Positions 1 to 8,821 of a DNA stretch of 64,000 nucleotides are shown piece by piece (positions within the stretch are counted from its first letter, which is position 1; each line of letters starts with the position of its first letter). The position numbers were made by a program, and so were the translations under genes. The stretch covers positions 62,001 through 126,000 of the forward strand of contig NZ_BBQH01000011.1 in NCBI RefSeq assembly GCF_018397995.1, given 5' to 3'. This stretch comes from Rhizomonospora bruguierae (GTDB lineage Bacteria > Actinomycetota > Actinomycetes > Mycobacteriales > Micromonosporaceae). The notes under the pieces are model-generated. The model saw only the letters and a program-made list of their open reading frames with translations, did no database searches and was not told the DNA's origin.

Positions 1-313
1 GGGTGGTGGCCGAGCGGCCGCCCGGGCAGCGCAGCCGCAGCACGTAGTCGCCGGCGCGGGCCGACTGCGGGACGGTCGCGGTCGCGGTGAGGAAGCCGTC
101 CTGCGGGTGCACGGTGATCTGGCCGAACACAGTGGACGACACGGTGGCCGGTTTGCCGTTCTCCGGACAACCGGCCCGGATGCCCACCAGGCGCCCGACC
201 TGGGCGGTACTTGGCGTCACCTCGACGAACACCCCCGGGGGCGGACCAGGTGAGGTGCTGGGCACCGTGACCGGCGTGATCAACAGCAGGCCCAGCAGCG
301 ACAGGCTCCGCAC
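1..313 (-). CDS. secreted protein, N-terminal part (C-terminus beyond window)
   Basis: The gene starts at GTG 313, preceded on the minus strand by a purine-rich GGAAAGGGGG site, and runs off the left edge after about 104 codons. The first 20 residues (VRSLSLLGLLLITPVTVPST) look like a short signal peptide. A region resembling an immunoglobulin-like or IPT domain follows, with VEVTPSTAQVGRLVGI, a Cys in RAGCPENG and a second Cys in LRLRCPGG that could pair with it. No family can be named. It is divergent from otsA. The 233 bp between the two starts should hold both promoters; I could not pick out a convincing pair of boxes there. Confidence 0.6.
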   Translation of the reverse strand, partial: MRSLSLLGLLLITPVTVPSTSPGPPPGVFVEVTPSTAQVGRLVGIRAGCPENGKPATVSSTVFGQITVHPQDGFLTATATVPQSARAGDYVLRLRCPGGRSATT

Positions 314-546
314 CGCGCCCCCTTTCCGGCGGCCGTTGGAGCCTCGATTTTCGCATCGAACCGCCCCGCGCACACCTCTGTCGTGGGTACCCGTCAATGT
401 CGATCATTTCCCACCTTTCGATACCGTCGGTGACCCGGTAACACTCGCGTAACTCGCAGTGAGTAGGAATACTGGCGAGAGCATCGAGCTGGTGACGGTG
501 CGCGACCGCCAGGCGGGCGGTCGCGGTGCGGAGGGTGGCCGAAGGT

Positions 547-1962
547 ATGCGGCAGAGCTCGCTCGTCGTGGTGGCAATGCGGCTTCCGATCGACGACGAC
601 GTGGCCCGCGACGGTGCCTGCGAGTGGCGGCGCAGCCCCGGCGGGCTGGTGAACGCGCTGCACCCGATCCTCCAGCACACGCCCACCACCTGGATCGGCT
701 GGACGGGCAGCACGGGCCCGGCCCCCCAACTGCCCGACCTGGACAGCGTCCGGCTGCACGCCGTGCCGCTGTCCGAAGAGGAGTTCGCCGAGCACTACGA
801 GGGCTTCGCCAACTCGACCCTCTGGCCGCTGTACCACGACGCGGTCGAGCAGCCGGTCTACCACCGCAAGTGGTTCCAGACGTACCGGCAGGTCAACGAG
901 CGGTTCGCCGAGGCGGCCGACGCCTGCGCCGAACCCGGCGCGACGGTCTGGGTGCAGGACTATCACCTGCAACTGGTGCCTGGCCTGCTCCGCGAGCGCC
1001 GCCCGGACCTGCGCATCGGCTTCTTCATGCACGTGCCGTTCCCGCCGCCGGAACTGTTCGTCCAACTCCCCCGCCGCGCCGAGTTGCTGGCCGGGATGCT
1101 GGGCGCGGACCTGGTCGGCTTCCAGCGCGAGCAGGCCGCCCACAACTTCGCCCAACTGGCCACGAAGGTGCTCGGCGCCCGGGCCACCGACCGCCGGATC
1201 GAACTGGCCGACGGGCACCTGGTCCGGATCGGGGCGTTCCCGGTCTCGATCGACATGGCGGAGCTGGCCGCCCTCGCCCAGCGCCCCGAGGTGGCCGCCC
1301 GCGCCACCCAGATCCGCCACGACCTCGGCGATCCGCGCCGGGTCATCCTGGCGGTTGACCGGCTGGACTACACCAAGGGCATCGAGCAGCGGCTCAAGGC
1401 GTACAGCGAGCTGATCGCCGGCGGGCACGTCAAGGTGCACGACACCGTGATGGTGCAGGTCGCCGTGCCGAGCCGGGAGCGGGTCGCCCAGTACCGGATC
1501 CTGCGTGACCGGGTGGAGCGCGAGGTCGGCCGGATCAACGGCGAGTTCAGCCGGGTCGGCGAGCCGGCCGTCCACTACCTGAACCGCCCGTTCGACCGCG
1601 CCGAACTGGCCGCGCTCTACCGGGTCGCCGACATCATGGCGGTCACCCCGCTGCGGGACGGGATGAACCTGGTCGCCAAGGAGTACGTGGCGACCCGCTT
1701 CGACCACACCGGGGCGCTGGTGCTCAGCGAGTTCGCCGGCGCCGCCGCCGAGTTCGACCGGGCGTACCTGGTCAACCCGCACGACCTGGACGGCCTCAAG
1801 GGGGCCCTGATCCGGGCGATCGAGGCGGACCCGGCCGACGTGGCGGAGCGGATGCGGGCGATGCGGGCCCACCTCGCCGAGCACGACATCCACGCCTGGC
1901 TGCACCGGTACCTGACCGCGCTGGACACCGGCGAAACCCTGGTGGCGCACCTGAAGCGGTGA
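547..1962 (+). CDS. otsA: trehalose-6-phosphate synthase OtsA (GT20)
   Basis: This enzyme joins UDP- or GDP-glucose to glucose-6-phosphate to give trehalose-6-phosphate in the cytosol. The 471-aa length fits the family. Substrate residues known from E. coli OtsA can be matched: R12 in RLPIDDD, W and Y in [10 protein letters not shown] in [12 protein letters not shown] (about 135), H in [11 protein letters not shown] (about 162), R and K in [12 protein letters not shown] (about 271) and the [12 protein letters not shown] loop (about 369). I chose ATG 547, with GGAGGG 11 bp upstream; in-frame GTGs at 526 and 535 are alternatives. The usual VANRLP motif reads VAMRLP, with Met where Asn is normally found. 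No otsB phosphatase gene follows. Confidence 0.93.
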   Translation: MRQSSLVVVAMRLPIDDDVARDGACEWRRSPGGLVNALHPILQHTPTTWIGWTGSTGPAPQLPDLDSVRLHAVPLSEEEFAEHYEGFANSTLWPLYHDAVEQPVYHRKWFQTYRQVNERFAEAADACAEPGATVWVQDYHLQLVPGLLRERRPDLRIGFFMHVPFPPPELFVQLPRRAELLAGMLGADLVGFQREQAAHNFAQLATKVLGARATDRRIELADGHLVRIGAFPVSIDMAELAALAQRPEVAARATQIRHDLGDPRRVILAVDRLDYTKGIEQRLKAYSELIAGGHVKVHDTVMVQVAVPSRERVAQYRILRDRVEREVGRINGEFSRVGEPAVHYLNRPFDRAELAALYRVADIMAVTPLRDGMNLVAKEYVATRFDHTGALVLSEFAGAAAEFDRAYLVNPHDLDGLKGALIRAIEADPADVAERMRAMRAHLAEHDIHAWLHRYLTALDTGETLVAHLKR

Positions 1963-2057
1963 CCCGACGGGGTGGGCAGGCGGGCGCTCAGCGATTAGAA
2001 TGTATGTACGAAAGATCGCCGCTGAGCTGCGCGAACCCGATCCGCGAGGAGGACCAC

Positions 2058-2702
2058 GTGGCCACCCCCGCCCCCGCGACCTCGATGCCGTACGCGACCC
2101 TGCTGAGCTTCACCCGGTACGTCAACCGGACCGGTCCAGCCAAGGCCACGTTCGTCGGCGGGCTGCGCCGCCAGCGCGAGCGCGGCTCCGGTTTCAACCC
2201 GCACGGCCCGCTGGTGAAGGCGCTCAAGGCGGACATCCAGTTCCGCACCGGCGGCACCCACCTGGAGCAGGTCGCCCAGACCGTCAAGCCCCGCTGGCGC
2301 CCCCTCTACGAGGCGCTCACCGGCGGCGCCCGCGCGTACCTGGCCTCCCTCGGCGACCCGAGCCAGGTGTGGCTGACCCGCACGCACGATGCCCTGGCCG
2401 TGGTCGGCGGGCTCGCCGTGAAGGTCAACCCGCACCTGGGGCTGCGCTACGCGGACGGCCGCTGCGAGGTGGTCCGCCTGCACTTCGACGAGCAGCCGCC
2501 CAGCCGGGAGACGGTCACCGCCACGCTGCACCTGCTCGCCAGCCAGGCCGAGCGGGTCCTGCCGCACGCCGAGCCGGTCCTGGTGGACGTGCGCCGCGGC
2601 GAGGTGCACCGGCTCGACCCGGCGGTCAAGCCGGCGGACGTGGAGCGCTGGCTGGCCGGCGAGGCCGCCGCCTTCTCCGCCATGTGGAGCACCGCCGCCT
2701 GA
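2058..2702 (+). CDS. conserved actinobacterial protein of unknown function
   Basis: The protein has 214 aa and starts at GTG 2058 behind a strong GAGGAGG site; an open frame continues further upstream but lacks such a site. The sequence is soluble, with no signal peptide or membrane segment. Notable stretches are LSFTRYVNRTGPAKATFVGG near the N-terminus, GGTHLEQVAQTVKPRW in the middle, and NPHLGLRYADGR followed by VVRLHFDEQPPSRETV. I do not recognise the family. It lies 95 bp downstream of otsA in the same direction and ends at a strong hairpin shared with the converging sugar kinase gene, so it may be co-transcribed with otsA. Confidence 0.7.
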   Translation: MATPAPATSMPYATLLSFTRYVNRTGPAKATFVGGLRRQRERGSGFNPHGPLVKALKADIQFRTGGTHLEQVAQTVKPRWRPLYEALTGGARAYLASLGDPSQVWLTRTHDALAVVGGLAVKVNPHLGLRYADGRCEVVRLHFDEQPPSRETVTATLHLLASQAERVLPHAEPVLVDVRRGEVHRLDPAVKPADVERWLAGEAAAFSAMWSTAA

Positions 2703-2709
2703 CCGCGTT

Positions 2710-2756
2710 CTCCGCGCGGGCGGCACCGCGTCGTCACACCCGCCGCCCGCGCGGAG
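2710..2756. terminator. bidirectional hairpin terminator between converging genes
   Basis: A perfect 15-bp inverted repeat, CTCCGCGCGGGCGGC and its complement, has arms at 2710-2724 and 2742-2756 and a 17-nt loop. It fills the 62-bp gap between the stops of the 2058-2702 gene and the minus-strand kinase gene. There is no U-tract, as is common in actinomycetes. Confidence 0.75.
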
Positions 2757-2764
2757 CCCCCAGG

Positions 2765-3544
2765 TCAGGTGGCGCTGCGGCCGAATTCGCCGTTGGTGCC
2801 CTTGATCGACCAGGCGCGCACGCCGCCGATGATGCCGGCCGTGTTCGGGACCACCACGACGTCGTCGCCCATGCGTTCGAGCTGGACGGGCAGGATGTGC
2901 CGGGAGTTGCCGCCGCCCAGGTACAGCCGGTCCCAGTGGAAGACCGGGCGCAGCCCCTCGATCACCCCGCGGACCCGCCGGGACCAGAACGCGTTGCCGA
3001 GCCGGCGCCGCTCGTGCTCGCCGACGTACGTGTCGTACGTCTGGCCCCACCGCACGGGCGCGTGGGAGAACTCGAGGTGCGGCGCCAGCACGCCGCCGTC
3101 GAACACGGCCGAGCCGAGGCCGGTGCCGAGGGTGAGGACCAGTTCCAGGCCGATGCCGGCGACCACGCCCGCGCCGTGCACCTCGGCGTCGTTGAGCACC
3201 AGCGTCGGCACGGCGAACGCGGTGGCCAGCGCGGTGCGCGCGTCGAAGCCGGACCACTGGGCGACCAGGTCCGGGTCGACCTTGGTGCGGGGCCCGTTGC
3301 GGGTGACGTAGTGCGGGGTGGCGACCACCACGCCGTGCCGGATCATCCCGGGCATCCCGACCGTGACCCGCTGCGCCGGCGGCAGCTTGCCGCCCAGGTC
3401 GACGAGGGTGCGCACGAACAACTCGGGCGGCAGCGGGTACGGCGTCGGCACCCGCAGCGGCTGGGCCCGCATCGTGCCCGCCTCGTCCAGGACCGAGGCC
3501 TTGATGCCGCCGCCACCGCAGTCGATCGCCAGCGTGATGGTCAT
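2765..3544 (-). CDS. ROK-family sugar kinase, polyphosphate-glucokinase-like
   Basis: This is a 259-aa ROK kinase, probably phosphorylating glucose or a related sugar. The N-terminal phosphate loop reads AIDCGGGGIKASV, the catalytic region has LVLNDAEVHG (Asp as base), and a second phosphate motif TLGTGLGSAVFDGG follows. The sugar-binding region LAPHLEFSHAP and C-terminal YLGGGNSRHI also fit. Layout and length match actinobacterial polyphosphate/ATP glucokinases better than the repressor-type ROK proteins, because there is no N-terminal HTH. The phosphoryl donor cannot be read from sequence. Start ATG 3544 has only a weak upstream site; a GACACT box lies 7 nt before it, so a leaderless start is possible. 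Confidence 0.8.
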   Translation of the reverse strand: MTITLAIDCGGGGIKASVLDEAGTMRAQPLRVPTPYPLPPELFVRTLVDLGGKLPPAQRVTVGMPGMIRHGVVVATPHYVTRNGPRTKVDPDLVAQWSGFDARTALATAFAVPTLVLNDAEVHGAGVVAGIGLELVLTLGTGLGSAVFDGGVLAPHLEFSHAPVRWGQTYDTYVGEHERRRLGNAFWSRRVRGVIEGLRPVFHWDRLYLGGGNSRHILPVQLERMGDDVVVVPNTAGIIGGVRAWSIKGTNGEFGRSAT

Positions 3545-3733
3545 TCCGACCAGTGTCCAGCATCTGATCGCGGGGCGGCATCCGGGGACGCCTCCGGGTA
3601 AATTCCCGGCCGGGAGCGCTCCCACGGGAAGTGCCGACCCGGTTATGATGCGAGCGTCCGGGCATTCAAGAGCATAAATCCCCTGCCACCGAATGGGCAT
3701 CGGTGACCGGGATCGAGAAGCCTTGGAGCCATC

Positions 3734-4345
3734 GTGACTATCCTCGACCCACCCGCGGACGGTACCGCAGAGCAGCCCGCCCTGGCGGCGACCGCCACGA
3801 TCGCGGCACCCGACCGGCGGCCCCGTTCGGCGACCCGCCCCACCCTCCTGCTCCTCAGCGTCGGAATCGTCGCCGCCTGGATCGCCGTCGTCGTGTCCGC
3901 CGCTCACCTGCACGTGAACCCCGCGATCCACGAGGCGGCCCTGTTCCTGCACCTCGCCGCCGTGGTACTCGGCTTCGGCGCGGTACTCACCGTCGACTGG
4001 GTGGGGCTGCTGTGGATCCTGCGGCAACGCACGCTGTCCGCCGTGGCGCAGGCCGCGCACACCGCGCACCTGCCGATCTGGCTCGGCCTCGCCGGCCTGG
4101 CCGTGACCGGCGCCTTACTGTCGCCCCACGTGTCGTCGCCGCGGACCGCCGTCAAGCTGGGCGCGGTGCTGATCGTCGCGCTCAACGGCCTGTACGCCGG
4201 CCAGATCCAGCAGCGGCTGTCCCGCTACGGCGACGGCACCCCGGTCCCCCGGGCGCTGCTGCTGCGCAGCATGACGGCCGCCGGCATCTCCCAGGCCGGC
4301 TGGTGGACCGCCGTCATCATCGGCTTCCTGAACGCGCAGACGTGA
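3734..4345 (+). CDS. small multi-pass membrane protein, function unknown
   Basis: The protein has 203 aa and starts at GTG 3734, with GGAG upstream in TTGGAGCCATC. The first 35 residues are Ala/Pro/Arg-rich and probably cytosolic. About five hydrophobic segments follow, near residues 36-55 (TLLLLSVGIVAAWIAVVV), 68-95, 113-130, 140-155 and 180-198. Conserved-looking histidines occur in SAAHLHVN, FLHLAA and AAHTAHLP, which could be heme or metal ligands, but this is a guess. No partner gene is obvious; it stands alone between a divergent kinase and a VOC gene with its own promoter. Confidence 0.6.
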   Translation: MTILDPPADGTAEQPALAATATIAAPDRRPRSATRPTLLLLSVGIVAAWIAVVVSAAHLHVNPAIHEAALFLHLAAVVLGFGAVLTVDWVGLLWILRQRTLSAVAQAAHTAHLPIWLGLAGLAVTGALLSPHVSSPRTAVKLGAVLIVALNGLYAGQIQQRLSRYGDGTPVPRALLLRSMTAAGISQAGWWTAVIIGFLNAQT

Positions 4346-4436
4346 CGGTGCCGTCCTGAGCGCAGCAGGCGCTCCCGCCACCGCTGGCACATCGGGTCAC
4401 CTGATAATCAGCCGCCACCAGCGGCACCGCCGGCCC

Positions 4437-4442
4437 TACGAT
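4437..4442 (+). promoter_or_regulatory. -10 box TACGAT for a leaderless VOC gene
   Basis: TACGAT ends 6 nt before the ATG at 4449, and no Shine-Dalgarno sequence is present. The spacing places the transcription start at or next to the start codon. Confidence 0.6.
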
Positions 4443-4448
4443 GAGCCG

Positions 4449-4979
4449 ATGATCACGGCGCGATTCAAGGATCTCTGCATGGACGCCACCGACGCGCTGA
4501 GCCTGGGCCGGTTCTGGGCCGGCGCGCTCGGCGGCACGGTGACCGACCTCGGCGACGGGGCGTGCCGGATCGACCCACCGCCCGGTCGCCCGCGCACGGA
4601 GGCGATCTGGGTGAACCCGATGCCCGAGCCGCGCACCGGCAGGACGCGGGTCCGCCTCGACCCGGGGATCGTGGGCGGCACGGTCGAGCAGCTCGACGGC
4701 GGGGCGGCCGGTATCCGGGACGCCGCCGACCTCCCCTGGCCAACCTGGATCTTCCAGCCGGTCCCGGGGCCGAAAACGGTCAAGAACCGGGCGCACTGGG
4801 ACGTGACCACGGCCGTGCCCACCCCGGACGCGCTGGTCGAGGCGGGGGCGACGCTGGACCGGTCCCCCGACGACGAGATCTACTGGTGGGTGCTGCGCGA
4901 TCCGGAGGGCAACGAGTTCTGCGCCTTCGCTCCCAAGCGGACGGGTGCGCAGTCGCCGGCGCCGGCGGGTGTCGCGTGA
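4449..4979 (+). CDS. VOC-family (glyoxalase-like) protein
   Basis: The protein has 176 aa and is read as two beta-alpha-beta-beta-beta VOC half-modules: ITARFKDLCMDATDALSLG with FWAGALGG at the N-terminus, and AHWDVTTAVPTPDALVEAG with LRDPEGNEFCAFAP at the C-terminus. DPEGNEFC is the usual end of these metal- or ligand-binding folds. Many actinomycete relatives are annotated only as glyoxalase or bleomycin-resistance-like, and the substrate is unknown. Its stop overlaps the start of the HAD gene by GTGA, so the two are translationally coupled. Confidence 0.75.
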   Translation: MITARFKDLCMDATDALSLGRFWAGALGGTVTDLGDGACRIDPPPGRPRTEAIWVNPMPEPRTGRTRVRLDPGIVGGTVEQLDGGAAGIRDAADLPWPTWIFQPVPGPKTVKNRAHWDVTTAVPTPDALVEAGATLDRSPDDEIYWWVLRDPEGNEFCAFAPKRTGAQSPAPAGVA

Positions 4980-5632
4980 TCGAGGCCGTCGTCTTCGACC
5001 TGGACGGGGTCATCGTGGACTCCGAGGTCATCTGGGAGCGGATCCGCCGCCGGTACGTGGCGGAGCGCGCCGGGCACTGGCCGGCGGACGCCCAGCACCG
5101 GCTGATGGGGATGAGCACCCCGGAGTGGGCCGCCTACCTGGCCAGCGACTTCGGCATCGACGAGGAGCCGGGCGAGGTCGCCCGGGGCGTGATCGGGGCG
5201 ATGGCCGAGGAGTACCACCGGCACCTGCCGCTCATCCCCGGCGCCGTCGAGGCGGTCCGCCGGATCGCCGCCGGGTGGCCGATCGGCGTGGCCAGTTCGT
5301 CGCCGCCGCGGCTCATCGAGGCGGTGCTCGACGCCACCGGACTCGCCGGGCTGATGCGCGGCTGGGCCTCCTCGGAGGAGGTGCCCGCCGGCAAGCCCGC
5401 CCCGGACGTGTACCTGGCCGCCGCCGGCCGGATCGGCGTGGACGCGGCCGGGTGCGCCGCCGTGGAGGACTCCGGCAACGGGCTGCTGTCGGCCGCCGCC
5501 GCCGGGATGGCCGTCATCGCCGTGCCGCGCCCCGAGTACCCGCCGGCGGAGTCGGCGCTGGCGGTGGCGAGCGCCGTACTCGACGACATCGGGGCACTGA
5601 CCGCCACGGTGATCAGCGAACTACGTCGATGA
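4976..5632 (+). CDS. HAD-superfamily phosphatase / beta-phosphoglucomutase-like
   Basis: The protein has 218 aa and starts at GTG 4976, overlapping the VOC stop. HAD motif I is FDLDGVIVDSE at residues 8-18 with both Asp residues, motif II is GVASSSPP (about 103), motif III Lys lies in EVPAGKPAPDVY (about 138), and motif IV is AAVEDSGNGL (about 162). A helical cap follows motif I (subclass CI). The family includes beta-phosphoglucomutases and small sugar-phosphate phosphatases. An importer for carbohydrate-type substrates begins 90 bp downstream, but its own promoter separates them. Confidence 0.85.
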   Translation: MIEAVVFDLDGVIVDSEVIWERIRRRYVAERAGHWPADAQHRLMGMSTPEWAAYLASDFGIDEEPGEVARGVIGAMAEEYHRHLPLIPGAVEAVRRIAAGWPIGVASSSPPRLIEAVLDATGLAGLMRGWASSEEVPAGKPAPDVYLAAAGRIGVDAAGCAAVEDSGNGLLSAAAAGMAVIAVPRPEYPPAESALAVASAVLDDIGALTATVISELRR

Positions 5633-5650
5633 CCCAAACGTGACCTCGGG

Positions 5651-5681
5651 TTGACAGCCTGGACCTCCACGGGTTCACACT
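5651..5681 (+). promoter_or_regulatory. promoter of the sugar ABC importer operon
   Basis: A perfect -35 hexamer TTGACA lies at 5651-5656. The best -10 is CACACT at 5676-5681, with a rather long 19-bp spacer. The start of the binding-protein gene is 41 bp further on, with GGGGAGG before its ATG. Confidence 0.45.
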
Positions 5682-5722
5682 GATCATCCGGGCAGCGGTG
5701 CCCGGTCCGACGGGGAGGCGCC

Positions 5723-7063
5723 ATGATCGACGCGTCGAGCATCCACCTCAACCGCCGCACGCTGCTGGGTCTGGGCCTGACGGCCGCCGCGGCGCCCGCG
5801 CTGTCCGCCTGCGGGGGCGCCTCCACCACCGGCGCCGACACCGGGTCCGGCGCCGTGTCGTTCCTGTCCACCCAGTTCACCCCGATCGAGGAGCGGCAGC
5901 GCTTCGAGGCGATCCTGAAGGACCGCGTCCCGGACGTGCCGGTCGCGTACAACCCCGTCGAGGCGGGCGTGTTCGCCAGCACCCTCACGTCCCAGGTGGA
6001 CGCCAAGAAGGTGCAGGTGAGCCTGGCCGGCGGGGTGCACGGCGACCTGGCGCCGTACGCCAACCGGTTCGAGGATCTCGACGACGTGATGGGCGCGCTC
6101 GGCGATCGGGGCTTCCCCGACGAGATCGCCACGCTCGCCAAGCTCGGCGGGGGCAGCACCAAGTACATCCCGTGGATGCAGGCGTCGTACGTGCTGGCGG
6201 TCAACAAGAAGGCGCTCCAGTGGCTGCCGCCCGGGGCCGACGTGCAGCGCCTCACCTACGACCAGTTCCTGGACTGGATGACCAGGGCGCGGCAGGGCAA
6301 CGGGGGCAGGCCGGTCCTCGGCCTGCCCTGCGGTCCGAAGGGCCTCTACCACCGGTTCTTCCAGGGGTACCTGCTGCCCAGCTTCACCGGCGCGCAGGTG
6401 ACCGGCTTCCGTGGCCCGGAGGCGGCGACCGCCTGGCAGTACATGAAGGACCTGTGGGCGAACACGGCGACGGCCTCCACGAACTACGACTACATGCAGG
6501 AGCCGTTGCAGCGCGGCGAGGTGCTGGTCGCCTGGGACCACGTGGCCCGGCTGGTCGGCGCGCCCAAGGACAAGCCGGACGAGTGGGTGATGGCGCCCGC
6601 CCCGCGCGGGCCGAAGGGCCTCGGCTACATGCTGATCATCGCCGGGATCGCGATCCCCCGGGGCGCACCCGAGGAGGCCAGGGCTAAGGAGGTACTCACG
6701 GCGCTCACCGCCGTGCAGACGCAACTGGACGTGCTGCGCCAGAACGCGTTCTTCCCGGTGGTCACCGCCGCGCTGCCGCCCGACCTGCCGCCCGCGATCA
6801 AGCTGGAGGCGGACGCGGTCGCCAGGCAGCAGGGCGCCAGCGACGCGGTGGTGGCGCTGCCGCCGATCGGGGTGGGCAGCCGCGACGGCGAGGTCTCCCA
6901 GGTCTTCAAGAACACGTTCAAGGAGATCTGCCTGGACAACCGCCCGGTCCAGCCGACGCTCGACACCCAGGCCCGCCAGTTGAACTCCATCCTGGACGAG
7001 TTGAAGGTGCCGTGCTGGCGCCCCGACCCGGTGGAGGCAGGGCAGACCTGCCGGGTGCGGTGA
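5723..7063 (+). CDS. ABC transporter substrate-binding lipoprotein (extracellular family 1)
   Basis: The protein has 446 aa. The N-terminus carries a twin-arginine-like signal (NRRTLLGLGLTAAAAPALSA) ending in a lipobox Cys (LSAC, about residue 32), so the mature protein should be lipid-anchored outside the membrane. The body has the layout of carbohydrate-binding proteins: VSFLSTQFTPIEERQRFEA, KYIPWMQASYVLAVNKKAL and AWDHVARLVGAPKDK. It is the first gene of a four-gene importer operon and overlaps the first permease by GTGA. The exact sugar or oligosaccharide cannot be read. Start ATG 5723 has GGGGAGG 6 bp upstream. Confidence 0.88.
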   Translation: MIDASSIHLNRRTLLGLGLTAAAAPALSACGGASTTGADTGSGAVSFLSTQFTPIEERQRFEAILKDRVPDVPVAYNPVEAGVFASTLTSQVDAKKVQVSLAGGVHGDLAPYANRFEDLDDVMGALGDRGFPDEIATLAKLGGGSTKYIPWMQASYVLAVNKKALQWLPPGADVQRLTYDQFLDWMTRARQGNGGRPVLGLPCGPKGLYHRFFQGYLLPSFTGAQVTGFRGPEAATAWQYMKDLWANTATASTNYDYMQEPLQRGEVLVAWDHVARLVGAPKDKPDEWVMAPAPRGPKGLGYMLIIAGIAIPRGAPEEARAKEVLTALTAVQTQLDVLRQNAFFPVVTAALPPDLPPAIKLEADAVARQQGASDAVVALPPIGVGSRDGEVSQVFKNTFKEICLDNRPVQPTLDTQARQLNSILDELKVPCWRPDPVEAGQTCRVR

Positions 7064-7980
7064 CCGCGACCGAGCCGGCCACCGAGCCGGCGACCGGGTC
7101 GCCCGGCGCACCCGCCGCCGCACCGCGCCGGGCACGCCCACGCCTGCCCACGCCACTGCTGCTGATCGCCCCGTCGGTGCTGTTCCTGGCGGCGCTGTTC
7201 CTGTGGCCGCTGCTGGTGGGCATCGGGCAGGCGGTCACCGACGACGGCGGGGGCACCACCCGGTACCTGCGCCGGATGGTCGACGACCCGTACTTCTGGC
7301 CGGCCACGCGCAACACCGTCCTGCTGATCGTGGTGCTGATCCCGCTCCAGTTCGCGTTCGCCATCGCCATGGCCCTGCTGCTGCGCGAGAAGCCCCGGCT
7401 GTCCGGCCTGTACTTCTACCTGTGGACCGTGCCGCTGGCGATCAGCGACCTGGCCGCCGGGCTGGTCTGGCTGGCGATCTTCACCGACCGCGGGTACCTC
7501 AACTCCCTGCTGTCCGGCCTCGGCCTCAGCGACGGGTACGGGTGGCTGCACTACGACCACGACCTGACGATGTTCCTCGCCGTGCTGGTCGCCGAGTTGT
7601 GGCGCTCCACCTCGCTCGTGCTGGTGATCGTGGTGGCCGGGCTGCAGAACGTGCCCCGCGACTACGACGAGGCGGCGGCCGTGTTCGGCGCCTCGTACCG
7701 GCAGCGCCTGCGGTACGTGATCCTGCCCCAGTTGCGGCCCAGCCTCCAGGTCGCGCTGATCCTGCGCACGATCCTCGGGTTGCAGACGTTCGCGGTCGCG
7801 CAGGCACTGACCGGTCGCAACTTCCCGCTGCTGGTCGGTGAGGCGTACCAGTGGTACATCGTCCTGCAGAACGAGCACGTCGCGGCCGCCATCGCCCTGG
7901 TCATCCTCGCCGCGTCGATGGTGACCGCGATCGTCTACCTGCGGGTGCTGCGCGATCCGGCGGTGGAGGTTCGCCGGTGA
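7060..7980 (+). CDS. ABC transporter permease 1 (MalF/UgpA type)
   Basis: The protein has 306 aa with six expected membrane segments after a proline/alanine-rich cytosolic head of about 35 residues; the first is LLIAPSVLFLAALFLWPLLV. The EAA loop that docks on the ATPase reads EAAAVFGASYRQRLRYVILP (about residue 205). The start GTG 7060 overlaps the stop of the binding-protein gene and the stop overlaps the next permease, so the three are translationally coupled. It should form the translocation channel with the second permease. Confidence 0.9.
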   Translation: MTATEPATEPATGSPGAPAAAPRRARPRLPTPLLLIAPSVLFLAALFLWPLLVGIGQAVTDDGGGTTRYLRRMVDDPYFWPATRNTVLLIVVLIPLQFAFAIAMALLLREKPRLSGLYFYLWTVPLAISDLAAGLVWLAIFTDRGYLNSLLSGLGLSDGYGWLHYDHDLTMFLAVLVAELWRSTSLVLVIVVAGLQNVPRDYDEAAAVFGASYRQRLRYVILPQLRPSLQVALILRTILGLQTFAVAQALTGRNFPLLVGEAYQWYIVLQNEHVAAAIALVILAASMVTAIVYLRVLRDPAVEVRR

Positions 7981-8804
7981 CCGCCACCGTCCGCGGGCGC
8001 CGGCGCCGCCGCGTCGTCCTGCTCCAGGCCACCTGCGCGCTGGTCACGCTGTTCATGGCGCTACCCATCTACCTGATCGCGCTGGCGGCGCTGTCCAGCC
8101 GGGAGTCGCTGAACCGGTTCCCGCTGCCGCTGCTGCCCACCGACGTCTCCACCGAGACGTTCCGGGCGTTCCTGTCCGCCACCGGCGTCATCGGCGGCTT
8201 CCAAAATTCGGTCGAGGTCGGCGTCATCACGTTGCTGCTCTCGCTTGCCGTCGGGGTGCCCGCCGGGTACGCCGTGGCCCGCTACGCCTTCCGCGGCCGG
8301 GACCCGTACCAACTGTTCCTGCTGCTCACCCGGGCGCTGCCGATCGTCGTACTCTCCGTGCCCCTGGCCAGCGTGTTCCTCACCACCGACCTGTACGACA
8401 CGACCTACGCCGTGGCGCTGCTGCACACCGCGCTGGCGCTGCCCACCACCGTGCTGATCACCTCGGCCGTCTTCGTGGCGGTGCCGGTCGAACACGAGGA
8501 GGCGGCGGTCGTGTTCGGGGCCACCCCGCTGCGGGCGTTCCTGCGGGTCGTGCTGCCGCAGGCCCTGCCCGGCATCGCGGCCGCCGCCATCTTCACGTTC
8601 GTCACCTCCTGGAACGAGGTGCTCGGCGCCGCGATCCTCACCCTGAACCGGCGCACCCTGCCGGCGCAGGTGCTGCTCACCCTGCCCGACTCGCCGCTGG
8701 CGTACCGGTTCGCCGGCGGCTTCGCGCTGGTCCTGCCGGCGCTCGTATTCATCGCGATCATGCGCCGGTACCTGCTGAACATGTGGAGCACGACCATCCG
8801 CTGA
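7977..8804 (+). CDS. ABC transporter permease 2 (MalG/UgpE type)
   Basis: The protein has 275 aa. It starts at GTG 7977 in a GTGA overlap with permease 1, followed by a short basic head TVRGRRRRR and six membrane segments (first VLLQATCALVTLFMALPIYL). The EAA motif is EEAAVVFGATPLRAFLRVVL (about residue 167). It pairs with permease 1 and the ATPase that follows 17 bp downstream. Confidence 0.9.
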   Translation: MTATVRGRRRRRVVLLQATCALVTLFMALPIYLIALAALSSRESLNRFPLPLLPTDVSTETFRAFLSATGVIGGFQNSVEVGVITLLLSLAVGVPAGYAVARYAFRGRDPYQLFLLLTRALPIVVLSVPLASVFLTTDLYDTTYAVALLHTALALPTTVLITSAVFVAVPVEHEEAAVVFGATPLRAFLRVVLPQALPGIAAAAIFTFVTSWNEVLGAAILTLNRRTLPAQVLLTLPDSPLAYRFAGGFALVLPALVFIAIMRRYLLNMWSTTIR

Positions 8805-8821
8805 GCCCCGGGAGGAGCCAC

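Noticed and set aside
394-1950. Long open frames antisense to otsA, ileS, ABC and MoxR-operon genes
   Set aside because: In DNA of this GC content, long open frames opposite or beside real genes are expected. Their products are Arg/Ala/Gly/Pro-rich and show no family motifs.
1995-2020. LexA/SOS box near GAATGTATGTACGA
   Set aside because: It differs from the CGAAC-N4-GTTCG pattern at about three key positions and has no dyad symmetry.
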